From: Leucosporidium creatinivorum
Taxonomy: Eukaryota; Basidiomycota; Microbotryomycetes; Leucosporidiales; Leucosporidiaceae
DNA: 64,000 nt
Direction of reading: 5' to 3'
NCBI GenBank assembly: GCA_001600635.1
Contig: BCKL01000003.1
Location: 881,923 to 945,922 of the forward strand
In this document: piece by piece, positions 10,272-20,715 of the stretch
How the letters are laid out: each line of letters opens with the position of its first letter
How positions within the stretch are numbered: position 1 is the first letter of the stretch
Made by a program: the position numbers and the translations under genes
Notes under the pieces: model-generated
Databases searched by the model: none
What the model saw: the letters and a program-made list of their open reading frames with translations, nothing else
What the model was told of the DNA's origin: nothing

Positions 10272-10970
10272 CTAGCGGTCATCGGGAACTTCGGCGGAGC
10301 AAGGTAGGAGAGACAGGGATCGGATGAACCCGAGCGACATGAGGTGCAGCTCGTCGAGTTGATTCGAGGGCACGCAGAGCTTCGAGCGGCGATCTCCTAG
10401 GTCGCCAGATTGAGACGCGCGCAGAGCTGCCGATTCCTCTGCGCCGAGGGAGCTGTAGCGAGGTGGTGTATACGCCGAGTCCTCGAGTCTGAAGGATTTC
10501 TGCTCGGCGTTGCGAGTCGACTGAGGTTTGGGAGAGGTAGCGCTGAAGGAGCGCTCGTTGCTGAGAACCTCGAGGCGGCCGATCCTGTACGAGGTCAAGC
10601 CGAGAAGGGTCAGCTCATGCGTATTCGGGAGTCAGATTGGATCCCATGGAGCCCTGCTCCCCAACGCTCACTCTCCCCAGTCAACAGCCCTCGTCCACGC
10701 CGACCAACGACGCCGACGGTTGGCTCTCAGCTCCCTCGCCCGAGCTGCTGCCAGTTCAGGCCTGCTCGGCTCTCCACAGCGGCGATCGGTTACCGAGCTG
10801 TCCTCCTCAGCTTTCCCGGCCCTCCACCTCGTCCTTGAACCGCTACATACAGCCGGCCGATCCCTCAGCAAGGATCGCCAACCGCTCGTTCCACTTTCTC
10901 TCGCCCGCTGAAAAGCTTCGTGTAGCGTCTGTAGCCCCTCAAGTATACCGTGTAAGCTCACCTCTGACAT
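10272..10970 (-). CDS. Orphan three-exon gene, 192 codons (left arm copy)
   Basis: Exons 10962-10970, 10672-10928 and 10272-10584 join to 579 bases, exactly 192 codons plus stop. Both introns have GTGAGC donors, and the second has a CTGACC branch and TACAG acceptor. The tiny first exon is M-S-E. Exon 2 encodes a basic segment with SGTSGWRSLLRDRPAV and AAARARELRANRRRRW. Exon 3 encodes RSFSATSPKPQS through QLDELHLMSLGFIRSL and ends VPDDR. No domain is recognised. The duplicate in the right arm has a one-base insertion in exon 2. Substitutions between copies often change the residue, so evidence of selection on the protein is weak; it may be a young gene or noncoding. Confidence 0.4.
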
Positions 10971-11541
10971 AGCTGCCTGCTGCCAGCCGCTCCCCTCGCT
11001 GGCAGATCTCGGTCGGGCGCGCAGTCGCCTCGAGTTGACGGCGCGAAGAACGAAAGAAGGAGGAGGGGAAGTACCTGAGGTGACCTGTAGGAGAGTACGA
11101 GTAGCGGTGGTCGAAAAGTGTCAAACGATTCCTGCACGCGAGCCGAGTCGAAGAGACGAGACGAGGAGTTGGGAGAAGGAAGCGAGCAGCCAGCGTCTCG
11201 CGAAGAGTTCAAGTCGGCCGCGACCTGCCGGCTTTCGAGCGACTCAGAAGGCTCGCAACTCGTTCATTGCTCGAAGATATAGCATCTTCCCTAGTTTGCA
11301 AGTCACTAGGTCACGTCCTTCCGCTTCCTTGACCTCGACCGAGTGTCCTGCACTCGCGCTTGCTCGGCGCCTAGAGCATCTCGCAGACGCTCGCTGAAAC
11401 GAGCCATCGTGTGCACAGCTGCGGTATTTGAGAGGGAGTAGAGATCAGCTTCCCGTCGCATTGGACAAGCGAGTGAAGACCACACCTCTAAGGTTTACAA
11501 CGCGCAAGAAGCTCTTTCGCCGAAAGTGAAGAACGCTGATC
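10971..11541. other. Intergenic between orphan gene and F-box/LRR gene
   Basis: The first 260 bases belong to the inverted duplication and carry the putative promoter of the orphan gene. They include a region where the two arms differ completely for about 75 bases. The remainder to 11541 shows no gene. Confidence 0.4.
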
Positions 11542-12731
11542 TCAATGAGGGATTTCCGGCGCTTCAGTCCTGCGAGACATAGTATAAGTTAGGATCGGCA
11601 GACGTCCGACCTTGCGCTGCGCAAAGAGGAAGAGCAGCAGGGACGCAAAGCTCACCTTCCGCGCCGGCCACGGCATCCTCAAGTCCACCTTCCTCTTCGT
11701 GCACGCCTCTGTGAACGCACACCATGCTCTGATATCACCCACATCCCTTAAGCCGTCTTCCGAGTCCGCCACTGACCACTGCTGCAGCTCCTTGAGCGCG
11801 GGAAGGGCCAGTGCAAGCTGATAGTCCTCCACGACCGCCGCTCCGGGGTTGCTGAACGTTTCGAGGTGTTGCAGGGAGGAGGGGACGGTAGCGAGTAGAG
11901 ATGAGAGGAATTTGGGCGGGTACGGGTGTTGTATGAGTCGAAGGGAGGCGAGGGACGTGCAGCGTCGAAGGTCGGGGCTTGTGCGGAGCGCCCACCTCAA
12001 GCCGAACCATTCGAGAGCGTTGCAGCGCCACCAGATGCCGACATCTTCAAGTATTGGAGCCACGAGCTCGAAAGCCTGGAGGACGGCTGCAGTGGCCCAC
12101 TGGTCGTCGCCGATGGCGATGGTGAAAGATGTGAGGGTGTCGGCCGAGGCGGCGCAGATGCTCGCCAGCAAGCCTTCGGAGTAGGTGGCGTCTGCAACGC
12201 ACAGCCTTCTGAGTCGAAAGGGTATGTGGAAGATGGTCTTGGGTGCCGAGAGAGCTCGATTGAGCAGCAACGCCTCGAGGTCTGCGCCGAGAAGCAAGAT
12301 CAGCTTGAGGCCAGGAAGGGACGAACATGCCTCTACCTACTACACAGTGAGGGGCTCTCCAGCACCGTTGCAGACAGTTCGTAGAGCGTATGTAGTCCAT
12401 TGAGGTCGAGCGAGCGGAGAGAGCGCGCCGACTGGATCGCGGTCGTTGCAACCTCCGCCGACATTGTCACGTCTTGAGAGACGAGGAAGCGTAGCGAGTG
12501 GGTGTTGTAGCGCTTTGTGCCCTCGTTCTTGACGAAGAGGCCGGCTTGTACATCGTTGGTAAGCGCAACGTCCTGCCAAAGCTGCCGTTGCGAAGCGTTG
12601 CGCCATCTCCGAGCGACGAGAGCCGTATACGTGTAGAAGGCTCCTCGAGTATCGTAGGCCATGTCCATGTCGTCGGCAAGGCGAAGGATGTGCTCCAGCA
12701 GCTCCAGCGGGAGGTCGTCGAGCGCGGCCAT
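11542..12731 (-). pseudogene. F-box / leucine-rich-repeat gene with a frame break
   Basis: From the ATG at 12731 the frame reads MAALDDLPLELLEHILRLAD, a good F-box, then WRNASQRQLWQDVAL and LRR-like SLRSLDLNGLHTLYELSATV. It stops near 12340. The rest continues in another frame from about 12330 (SSLPGLKLILLLGADLEALL) through several Leu-rich segments to 11542. No intron of workable size joins the two frames; the only phase-compatible one would be about 29 bases. An indel, real or a sequencing error, is therefore likely. A 39-base GTGAG..GCGCAG intron is possible near the 3' end. The upstream 61 codons of open frame look non-coding and were not used. Expected role: substrate receptor of an SCF ubiquitin ligase. 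Confidence 0.6.
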
Positions 12732-13137
12732 CTTGAGGAGGGCGCCGACAGCGAGTGCTTGGGCGCTTTGAGTAGAGCGAAGGCGGTTGACCGAGCAGGC
12801 GAGTGCCGAGTAGCTTCTGTACCGTTCTAGTTGAGTGATGAGATATCGAAGTGAGACGTCAAAGGGAAACCTCCAACTCGACGCTCTGGCCGCCTCTTTC
12901 GCTCTGCTCATCACCTCGTTCTCAGTCGTCTACGCCGTCTCGCCCGCTGCGCTGCACTTCAGAGCGCAAGTAATCGTCTCATCGAGTGCATCACCTTCCA
13001 ACGCCCCTTCGCCTCCAAGTTTCGCTTGACGTGGGCTCAGCCAACTCGCCGTTCGCTCTCTAAGAGGGCGCATCGCTCGTCTTCAGCAGTGAGTTACACC
13101 GGTCCTCGCATCATATGCTACAGCTCTGATGCTCTAC
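12732..13137. other. Shared upstream region of F-box/LRR gene and BOS1
   Basis: The two genes are divergent and separated by about 400 bases, so this stretch holds both promoters. A GTGAGTT string at 13090 might mark a spliced 5' leader of BOS1. Confidence 0.4.
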
Positions 13138-14420
13138 ATGACCACAGTGAACGCCCTCTACACGCACGCCCTCCGCCAGTCAACCTCGCTGCAGGCCGAC
13201 CTAACAGCGCTCGAGCAGGCCTACAGCTCGGCCAACAGCTTCAACACGGCCAGCTTGAACGGACAGATCAACGCCAGCTTTGCTGCTTTCGACCGGACTG
13301 TAGACGACTATGATACGATGGCTAGGAGGGAGATTGTGGAGGCGAAGAGGGAGAAGGCGGTCACGTACGTGGGCTTCCCTCGGGCTGGGATGTGAATGCT
13401 GGTGGATGTCTGGTGAAGCTCGACGTGCTCCTGTACGATGCTGCCTGCCCGGAGTGAAGATGGAGCGGTCGGAGCTCGCGTTGTTTGGTGACGGGTTGCG
13501 AAGGGGCAGGGAGCTGCAGGACTACGGAGTGAGATGGCAGGAGTATGTCCTGTGCTCCTCATTGCTAGTAACAGCCACGACAACCCCAGCAGCCCTATTC
13601 TATCTCTCAGAGCGAGCGATGCTAACCCTCGGCCCAACCCCCTTCGCAGACGAGTCGCCAAGTTCCGAGCAGACTACACGGCATTACGAAAGCAATACGA
13701 CACTATCAAAACGAACGGAGCAGCTCTGGTCCGTCCTCGCTCCGCTCTCAGCACGCACGTCACAACGCCGAAAGCTGACCTCGGCGCTCACTTCTCCCAC
13801 GCTCGCAGAAAGCTAACGCCGACCGCGACTCACTCCTCTCCGCCCCGATATCCTCCTCCGCCTCTGGCGTCTCCTCCTCCTTCTCCCACGGCGCCTCCTC
13901 CCGTTCCGCTCGCAACTCGGTGCACGAATCCCCCTTCTCAATCAACATGTCGGGCGTGAATGGCTCGCCCAACCCGAATAACGGCGGCGGCAACAGCGAT
14001 GGCTCGGGGAGGTGGCAGCCGAATAACCCGCCAGGGTATGACATGCGGACCAATAGGGCGTTGGATGAGCATGATCGGTTTGGGGGCATTAGCTCGTCGC
14101 TCGATGGCTATCTGGCGCAGGGGCAGGCAGTGATGGGCAATCTGGCCAATCAGAGGGATATGCTGAAGGGTGGGTCGTTGGAGCTCGGTTCTCTTGAGCT
14201 TATGGCTAATCGCCCCGCATCCACAGGAACCCAACGTCGACTACTCTCGGCGGCCAACACGCTCGGCCTCTCGCGCGAGACCATCACCTACATCGAACGG
14301 CGGACAAAAGCCGACTACTACATCCTCCTCGGCGGCGGCGCGTTCACCTTTTTCTGTTTCTACCTCATTCTGCGGTTCTTTGGGGGAGGAGCAACGAAGG
14401 TCGCTAAGGTCGTCGAGTAG
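13138..14420 (+). CDS. BOS1: ER-Golgi SNARE Bos1 / membrin (GOSR2) homologue
   Basis: Four exons: 13138-13364, 13650-13735 (approximate end), ~13810-14168 and 14228-14420. The N-terminus MTTVNALYTHALRQSTSLQ matches the conserved NALYNHA start of Bos1. Next come AKREKAVTRVAKFRADY and a Ser/Asn-rich linker. The Qb-SNARE helix holds the SLDGYLAQGQAVMGNLANQR heptads and LKGTQRRLLSAANTLGLS, followed by YIERRTKADYYI and a single C-terminal membrane anchor (LLGGGAFTFFCFYLILRFF). Bos1 is the Qb SNARE that pairs with Sed5, Bet1 and Sec22 for COPII vesicle fusion at the Golgi. The intron at 13365-13649 is long for this genome (285 bases). The ATG at 13129 would add three residues. Confidence 0.9.
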
Positions 14421-14901
14421 GGCCGAGTTTGGTTCAGATTAGGGAGGGGGAGTGGGAGCACGGTTGTCTTGGCAGTGTAATACCTTATAGAGGGATGTAC
14501 ATCCTCAGTTCTTCAGTTTTCAGCATCGTTGCTGCGAGGCGGAGACTCGGCGACAGAGGCGAGAGCATAGCGCCGAGCTCTTGCAACGCCCTCTGCACGA
14601 GGCCTGAGACGCTGCAGACGGGTCACCCGAGTTGTCTGTTTCTCCAGCTACTGATCGGAGCTCGTAGCGAGCTCGGAAGGGTGCAGATTGAAAGCCAACA
14701 AGTTCGAGCGCTAGCCGAGAGATGCCTTGGTCGCGGGTGCCAGCGCGAGCTCTTTCGCTCCGCCACAATCGACAACTTCTTCTCGTCTCATCAAAACGAC
14801 ACTAGCGAGTTACAGTAAGCTTTCTGCTACTCTGACGAGTCTACCTGTAGCTCATCAGCCTCTCCTTCGCCCTCAGTAACGCGTTCCCTCTCCTCGTCAA
14901 A
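14421..14901. other. Intergenic, nothing recognised
   Basis: This holds the 3' region of BOS1 and the upstream region of the next gene. A pyrimidine-rich tract precedes the start at 14902. Confidence 0.4.
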
Positions 14902-15441
14902 ATGGCCTTCGCTACTCGCCAACATCCGATCGCCTCTACCTCCCGATTACCACCATCTTTCGCCCCTTCCCACCCATCCCGCCCTTTCCATTCCCTCCCC
15001 CGGGCGCTGCGTTTAACCCCCTCGACCCGCACCCGCTTAACCAACCTCTCCTTCATCTCGGCCGCTCTCCTCTCCATCGCCACCGTCTCACTAGGAATGT
15101 CGGGCAGCGTCAAGGTCAATGGGGTGGGACTGCCGTGTCCGGCGAGGAGGGAAGCGGGAGTAGCGTTGGACGGCAGCAACGAGGGCGAATGGAAAGTCGA
15201 GGGAAGGAAGGAGAGGAGGAAGAGAAGGTGGTTGGAGGATCCTGTGCCTATACAGAAGCAGGAGGTGGTTAATGTGAGGCAGGAGGCTAGGCCGGCAGCG
15301 GTCACTAGGGAGCCGAAGAGGGAGGAGCAGCGGGCGACAACGACGCAGGCGAGGGCTGAGGCGGGGCAGGCAGGGGAACGGATAGCAGGGGAGAAGCAGC
15401 GGCAAGGGTGGGGTAGCTGGGCTAAGAGTATGTTGGGTTGA
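14902..15441 (+). CDS. Small protein with a mitochondrial-type N-terminus and one membrane segment
   Basis: A single 179-codon exon. The first ~45 residues are rich in Arg, Ser and Thr with no acidic residue (MAFATRQHPIASTSRLPPSF, then RALRLTPSTRTRLT), as in mitochondrial presequences. A hydrophobic segment at residues ~47-66 (NLSFISAALLSIATVSLGMS) could span the inner membrane. The rest is a charged tail rich in Arg, Glu and Gln, ending GWGSWAKSMLG. This architecture is seen in small cytochrome-oxidase assembly and inner-membrane organising proteins, but I recognise no family. The start is chosen because it directly precedes the presequence. Confidence 0.65.
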   Translation: MAFATRQHPIASTSRLPPSFAPSHPSRPFHSLPRALRLTPSTRTRLTNLSFISAALLSIATVSLGMSGSVKVNGVGLPCPARREAGVALDGSNEGEWKVEGRKERRKRRWLEDPVPIQKQEVVNVRQEARPAAVTREPKREEQRATTTQARAEAGQAGERIAGEKQRQGWGSWAKSMLG

Positions 15442-15573
15442 GCGCAGCAGCTGGTTTGCAAGCTCATATTCGGATGCTGGACGAAACTGCTCGGCGCCGA
15501 TTGCGAAGGGAGAGGCGTATTGGATCCGCTTTGCTCTTGCTCTGGGTCGCTGAGAGTACAGTCGCATGCTCAT

Positions 15574-18500
15574 CTATTCCATGACGACCTCGGCGCTCTT
15601 CTCCTCACCAGCAACCTCAGTTTTCGGCGTCTCATCAACTTCCATCTTCGCCTCCTCGGCGACGGCGGGAGCAGCGACCGTCTCCGCTTCAGCCGGTGCT
15701 GGGACCTTGAGCCTCTCCTCCATCTGCTCCGTCAGCATCCTCTGATGCGCGCCACTGGTCTTGACCTTGAGGATCTCGCGGAGCGCCATGGTGCAGTCTG
15801 CTCGGCGGGAGAGAGACGGGTCAGTTCTCCGTTCAGCTCACAATTGGGTGGAGTAACGCACAAGTACTACTTCCCAGCGTAATCTCCAACTGCAGCGCCA
15901 GCGAATGACCAGCAGGAATGGGCTCATCGCCCGTGTACTCGACGACCTCGGGCTTGGGACGACCGAGGAGAACGTCCTCGTCCGATTGTGCGAGGTCCTG
16001 CGAGGAGGAGGTGTAGAGGAGGAGCTTGTGCGAGACGTCGGTGGGAAGGTGCATAATCTTGCGGTAGGCGCCGCCCTGCACGCGCGAGAGCAAAGGAGAG
16101 GGTCAGCGCCGAGTTTCCGAGACTGAGCGAAGCCGACAACGCACGAGCGAGTACTCCTTCTGCTTCCTGAACAAGTCATCCGGATCAATCTTGTCACTCC
16201 TCATGATCTCCCTGTACCTCTCTCCCAGCGAGCCCTCGGGGTAGGTGACGGCGTAACCAGGCAGAGGGAGGACGATGTCAAAGATGGAGAACGTCTTGGC
16301 ATCAATGTCGGCTTGAGTGAGAGCGCGAGCTTTGGCGATGCGGGAGATTTGCTGGGCGCGGCCGGAGGAGAGAGGGCCTGAGGCGGTCGAGGGAGTAGGG
16401 AGGTCTGCGAGGCGAAGAGAGCGCCGACTTAGCTTCGCACGCTGGCACTCGAGACCGACGCGAGACTCACCATCGTCCAAGTTAGGGTCGAGCGACTCGA
16501 CCACAGGCGCCTCGGACTCTCCAGCAGCATCGAGCTCTCCATCTCCCGTCGCCTCACCGTCGATGAGAATGAGGTCGCCGACGATGGGCTCGGTGCAGCC
16601 GTGCAGCTTGACGCGCTCCGAGACGACGAGGTTCCAGATGTAAGACTGCCATGCGTGCACGTACATCATGCGGAGGTTTTTGGGGATCTGAGGGAGGGAG
16701 GAGGGTCAGCTGAGACTCTTGATTGAGGAAAGCGAAACTCGGCGCACCCTCGAGAGAGCCGTGAGGTGGTCGGTAGGGCTCTTCTGAAGACCCTCCATGA
16801 CTGTGGAAGTGCGCAAAACGATCAGCTCGACTCTTGGGATCTCGTTCGGAGCCACTAGAACTCACCAGCCCTCTCAGCCACCGCCCTCCTCGGCATCAAC
16901 CTAATCGCCTCTCCGAGCTTTCCCTCCGTCCACACCTGCCTAGCAAGCTGCACATCCTCTCCTTCTCCATCCCTAGCACGAAGGATCAAGTGGGTGGCGA
17001 GAGCCCAGTCGGAGCGGAGGAGAGCGAGGCCGATGGCGTGAGTAGGGATGGGGGAGGTGCCGAATCGCTGCATGCCGTAGTAGTTGATGAAGCCGCGGTC
17101 GCGCAGGGTGGTCATGGCGCGGGTGATGGTCGTGGGGGTGTCGGCCTCGACGTCGCTGTAAAGGTAAGTGAGCGAGGTCAGCGAAGCTCGAGAAGGCGGG
17201 CGCCGAAAAAGGATACGACGCGACTCACCGGAGGGTGACGACAAACTTGTTGCCCTTGAGCATGCCCAAATCCAACATCCCTCCTCCATACTCGACATCC
17301 CCAATCCTCACTCCCCTATCCGGTCCACCATTCCACCCTCCTCCGCCCCTTCCGCGCCCCCTCCCCCTTCCCCCTCCACCCCCCCTTGCCGCCCTCCACA
17401 CATCCTCAATAGTCTTGCTCCCCCTCTTCATCGTCACCCTCTGCACCGTGACTGCTCGCTTGTCCTTGGTGCCTGCCGTGCCCAGGTCGCGGGATTGGAG
17501 GTGGAGGGTGCGGCAGAGGCCCGAGAGGGCGTCGTGCATCTCTTTGTTGGTCTTTTGGAGGGTAAAGTGGATGTAGTTGGGGAGGGGTCCGCCTTGGGCT
17601 GCGACCTTCTCGGCTGTTGAGGTGGGATACGCTAGGTCAGCTTGCGAAATCGAGCGCCGAGGCTGACGAAGACGAACCCTTGCTCTGACGCTGCTTCTGG
17701 CCCTGCTGGCCTCCTCCCATTTTCCACGAGACGACAATAACCTGCGACTTGTCCTCGAGCTCCTTCATCTCGGACAAGAGCTGGCCGTTGAAAGCCTCTC
17801 GCAGGCCCTTGTGGAAAGCCGTGCGCGCCTCCTTGACCTCGATGGCCTGCGAACGAGAGGGTCAGGTGGCTGCTGAGGGCTCTGAGACTCAGACCTGACC
17901 TACTGGAGACTGGAAGAGAGGACGAGGAGTGTCCTTGGGTGCGTTGCGCGCGGGAGGACCAGCCGAGAGGAAGGCTCGGAACTCGGCGAGCTTGTCGGCG
18001 CCGACCAGAGGCGCCATGATGGTCTCGGCGGCGGGAGTCCAAAGCTGTGCAAAGTAGAGAGATCAGCTCTTGTCTCTCAGGCTTGCTACGATACCACAAC
18101 TCACCTCTTTGGGATCAGTAGGAGCAGTCTCCGCCGACGCTGCCTCTTTCGGCTCCTCGGGCTTGGGCTCCTCCTTGGCCTTCTGCGGCTTCTGCTTCTG
18201 GGGACCTTGGATGTCCTTCAAGCGCACCACCTGTCCATCGAGTCCCACCTCGTAGACGAGAAAATCGGTGAACCTAGTTCAAGCAAAGCTCGAGCGCGGT
18301 CAGCTCGGTTCTGCAGCTGGCTGGGAGGATGGTGCAGGCCAGAGAAAGTCTTGCGAAGTAGATCAGGACTCACCTGTGCTTTATGATGCCCGAGAAGGGA
18401 GGAACCGAGGCGTCGGCATATTCTGAGATGCCAACCTCGTCTTCGGTGGAAGCTCGGACGCCCAGGCTAGAGATGATGGTGCCAAAGAGTCCAGTCTCTC

Positions 18501-18666
18501 CTTCAAAGCTGTGCTGTGCTGCCGCAGAGGTGGCCGGAGGAGCGGGTGCTGCTGATGAGGTGGAAGTTGCTGCTGGAGCAGGCGCCGGAGCTGAAGCTTC
18601 GGAGGCGGGTGCAGCCCCGCTGTCGAGCTTGATGCGCTTGGCGGGAGGATCAGAAGTAGGATCCAT
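15574..18666 (-). CDS. PUS7: tRNA/mRNA pseudouridine synthase Pus7 (TruD family)
   Basis: About eleven exons with GTGAG donors. After a Pro/Ala/Ser-rich leader come GIIKHRFTDFLVYEVG, the conserved TruD start, then DLGTAGTKDKRAVTVQRV with the catalytic Asp (KDKRAVT), GNKFVVTLRDVEAD, RGFINYYGMQRFGTSPIPTH, KNLRMMYVHAWQSYIWN, LPLPGYAVTYP and RKIMHLPTDVSH. The order and spacing match eukaryotic Pus7. The enzyme converts uridine to pseudouridine in UGUAR-type sites of tRNA, U2 snRNA and mRNA. A Gly/Arg-rich insert (about 17310-17390) and an acidic, Ala/Glu-rich C-terminal tail are lineage-specific additions. It is divergent from the reductase gene at 18843, with only 176 bases between the starts. 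Confidence 0.93.
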
Positions 18667-18842
18667 TCGGTGCTGTAGTCGAGTAGTCAAGAGACGACGA
18701 AAGATGAGGTCGGAAATCAACTCCCTTCCCCACTCAACTCTCGAGCAGCTCCACTCGAGCTTGACTTCCTGACTTTCGCTCGTCTCGCTTCTCACTCGCT
18801 CTCCGACTTCGCTACAGCCTCATAACTTCTCTGCACCACATC

Positions 18843-20459
18843 ATGGCCACCAAGACTGTCCTCGTTACCGGTGAGCTCTCCTCAGTCCACGCCCGCGCTT
18901 ATCGTCCGCTCACCCGCTTTCTCGCGCTTCTTGCACTACAGGCGCCAGTGGCTTCCTCGCCTCCTACGTGCGCTCGTCGGAGTTCATACTACACGCCACC
19001 TCAGCTGACCCTCGCCCCCGCTGCTGCAGGTCATCGAGAGCTTCCTCGAGAACGGCTGGGCGGTTCGGGGCACTGTGCGCTCCAAGGCAAAGGCTCAACA
19101 CCTCCTCGACCGCTACCCTGACGGCTCCAAGCTGACTCTTGTCGAGGTGAGCTCCGCCCGCTGTCCCTGTACGCCTCGAGACTGCGCAGCCCCGCTAACA
19201 CGCCCCCCCGCCCACAGGTCAAGGACATCGTGACGGGCGAGGGACTGGCTGAGGCGTTGGAGGGATGTGATGCCGTGGCACACACTGCTTCTCCTTGTAA
19301 GTGGCTGCTGTAGCCGTGCGCAAGACTCGAGAAGGGGCTTGCCAGCTCTCGCCCGCGATCACTGACCAACTCGCCCGGACGACAGATGCTCTTACTGTGG
19401 AGGACCCCATGAAGGACTTTATCACCCCTGCTGTAGAGGGAACTCTTTCCGTGCTCCGAGCTGCCAAGGTCAGCTCTCCTCGTATCTCGGCCGAGCCAGG
19501 ATCGAGCTGACCTCCCCTCCCTCACTTCTCTCTCCTCATCAGACTGCTGGCATCAAGCGCGTCGTCGTCACCTCCTCTTTCGCCGCCGTCACGAACCTTG
19601 AGAAGGGAGGACCTTGGCGCGACTACACCTACACGGCCGCCGACTGGAACCCCACCTCCCTCGAGCAGGCCACCGAAGCCGGCCGACCAGGTCCTTTCGT
19701 CTACTCGGCGTCCAAGACTCTGGCTGAGCACGCTGCACTGGACTATGGAGCGGAGAATGACCTCGAGGTCGTAACTTGTGAGTTTCGGTCGTCCTTCTCG
19801 CGCTGAGCCGAAGTAGCTGACGCTCCTCTATTCTCTCCCTGCATTACTCCAACCCTCCCCCGCCACCAGTGAACCCTCCCATGATCTGTACGTCTTCAGC
19901 ACAGCCCTCGCTCTCTCTATGGCGCTCGGCTGACCACGTCTCGCTTTCTAGACGGCCCTCCCTTGCAGCGCATCCACGGCAACACCGAGGTCAACACCTC
20001 CTCCAACGCCATCTACACACTCATCAACGGCGCCACCAAGGGTGAAGTGCCATGGAACCGCCTGCCCCTCTTCTGCGCCGTCGAGGACGTCGCGCTCGCT
20101 CATGTTCGCGCTCTCGAAGTCGAGGCGGCCAAGGTCAAGGGACAGAGGTTCCTGCTCTGCGGTGGTGGTTTCACTTGGGAGGATGTGAGCTACCTCATCT
20201 TTCCGCAGCAGGCTGAGTGGCTCGCTGAACATCCATCTCAATCTTACAGGCCATCAAGCACCTNCAGAAAGTCCGCCCCGAGCTCGCCCCCCGGCTGCCC
20301 AAGCTGCCCGAGGTGGAGAAGGACTCTGGCCCTATGGCCAGGATGGACTGCACCCCCGCGAGGGAGATCCTGGGCCTGCCAGAGTTCAAGACTTGGCCCG
20401 ACGTGCTCGAGAGGACGATTGACTCGCTCGTTAAGGTCGAGAAGAGCTGGGAGAAGTAG
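18843..20459 (+). CDS. GRE2-type NAD(P)-dependent aldehyde/ketone reductase
   Basis: An extended short-chain dehydrogenase in about eight exons. The Rossmann motif TGASGFLASYV is split by two introns. Then follow ENGWAVRGTVRS, a segment ending CDAVAHTASP, AGIKRVVVTSSFAAV, the catalytic VYSASKTLAEHAA (Tyr-x-x-x-Lys), LNPPMIYGPPLQ and the C-terminal LPEFKTWPDVLERTIDSLVK. This is the family of yeast Gre2 methylglyoxal/isovaleraldehyde reductase and plant dihydroflavonol reductases. The likely role is NADPH-dependent carbonyl reduction in the cytosol; the exact substrate cannot be read from sequence. One N occurs at 20264 within the last exon without affecting the frame. The last exon ends with TAG at 20457. 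Confidence 0.88.
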
Positions 20460-20715
20460 ACGAGTGGGTGGCAGAAGGATTGTAGAAAGAAAAGCAGTAA
20501 CTGTGTCGGGCAATGATTGGTCGTATCGCTCATCAGCACGTCAGCGAGAAGGCTCGCGAGACGAGGCCATCGCCGAGAACACCGCCGAAGACTCGAGAGC
20601 CCCGAGCTTGCAAGAAGGCTCTCAAGCGATCTCAATGACCGTCATAAACGACTCGACATCACAATACAGCGAACATCTCGAGATGCTACAGCCCGGAGAG
20701 CCTTCCCCTAAACAT

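Larger units (their letters stand above)
7133..11232. repeat. Left arm of a ~4.1 kb inverted segmental duplication
   Basis: The segment matches 47140-51296 in reverse complement and in the same internal order: F-box-like gene, diverged spacer, gene fragments, orphan gene. Similarity is very high from about 9.45 to 10.95 kb (roughly 90% or more by eye) and lower over the F-box coding part (about two thirds of residues). One short stretch near 11050-11120 is replaced by unrelated sequence. The right boundary near 11232 is a clear loss of similarity after a shared string around the GGCCGCGACCTGCC motif. Confidence 0.85.

Noticed and set aside
12732-12914. N-terminal extension of the F-box/LRR gene to the ATG at 12914
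   Set aside because: The extra 61 residues look random, and the F-box begins right after the ATG at 12731.
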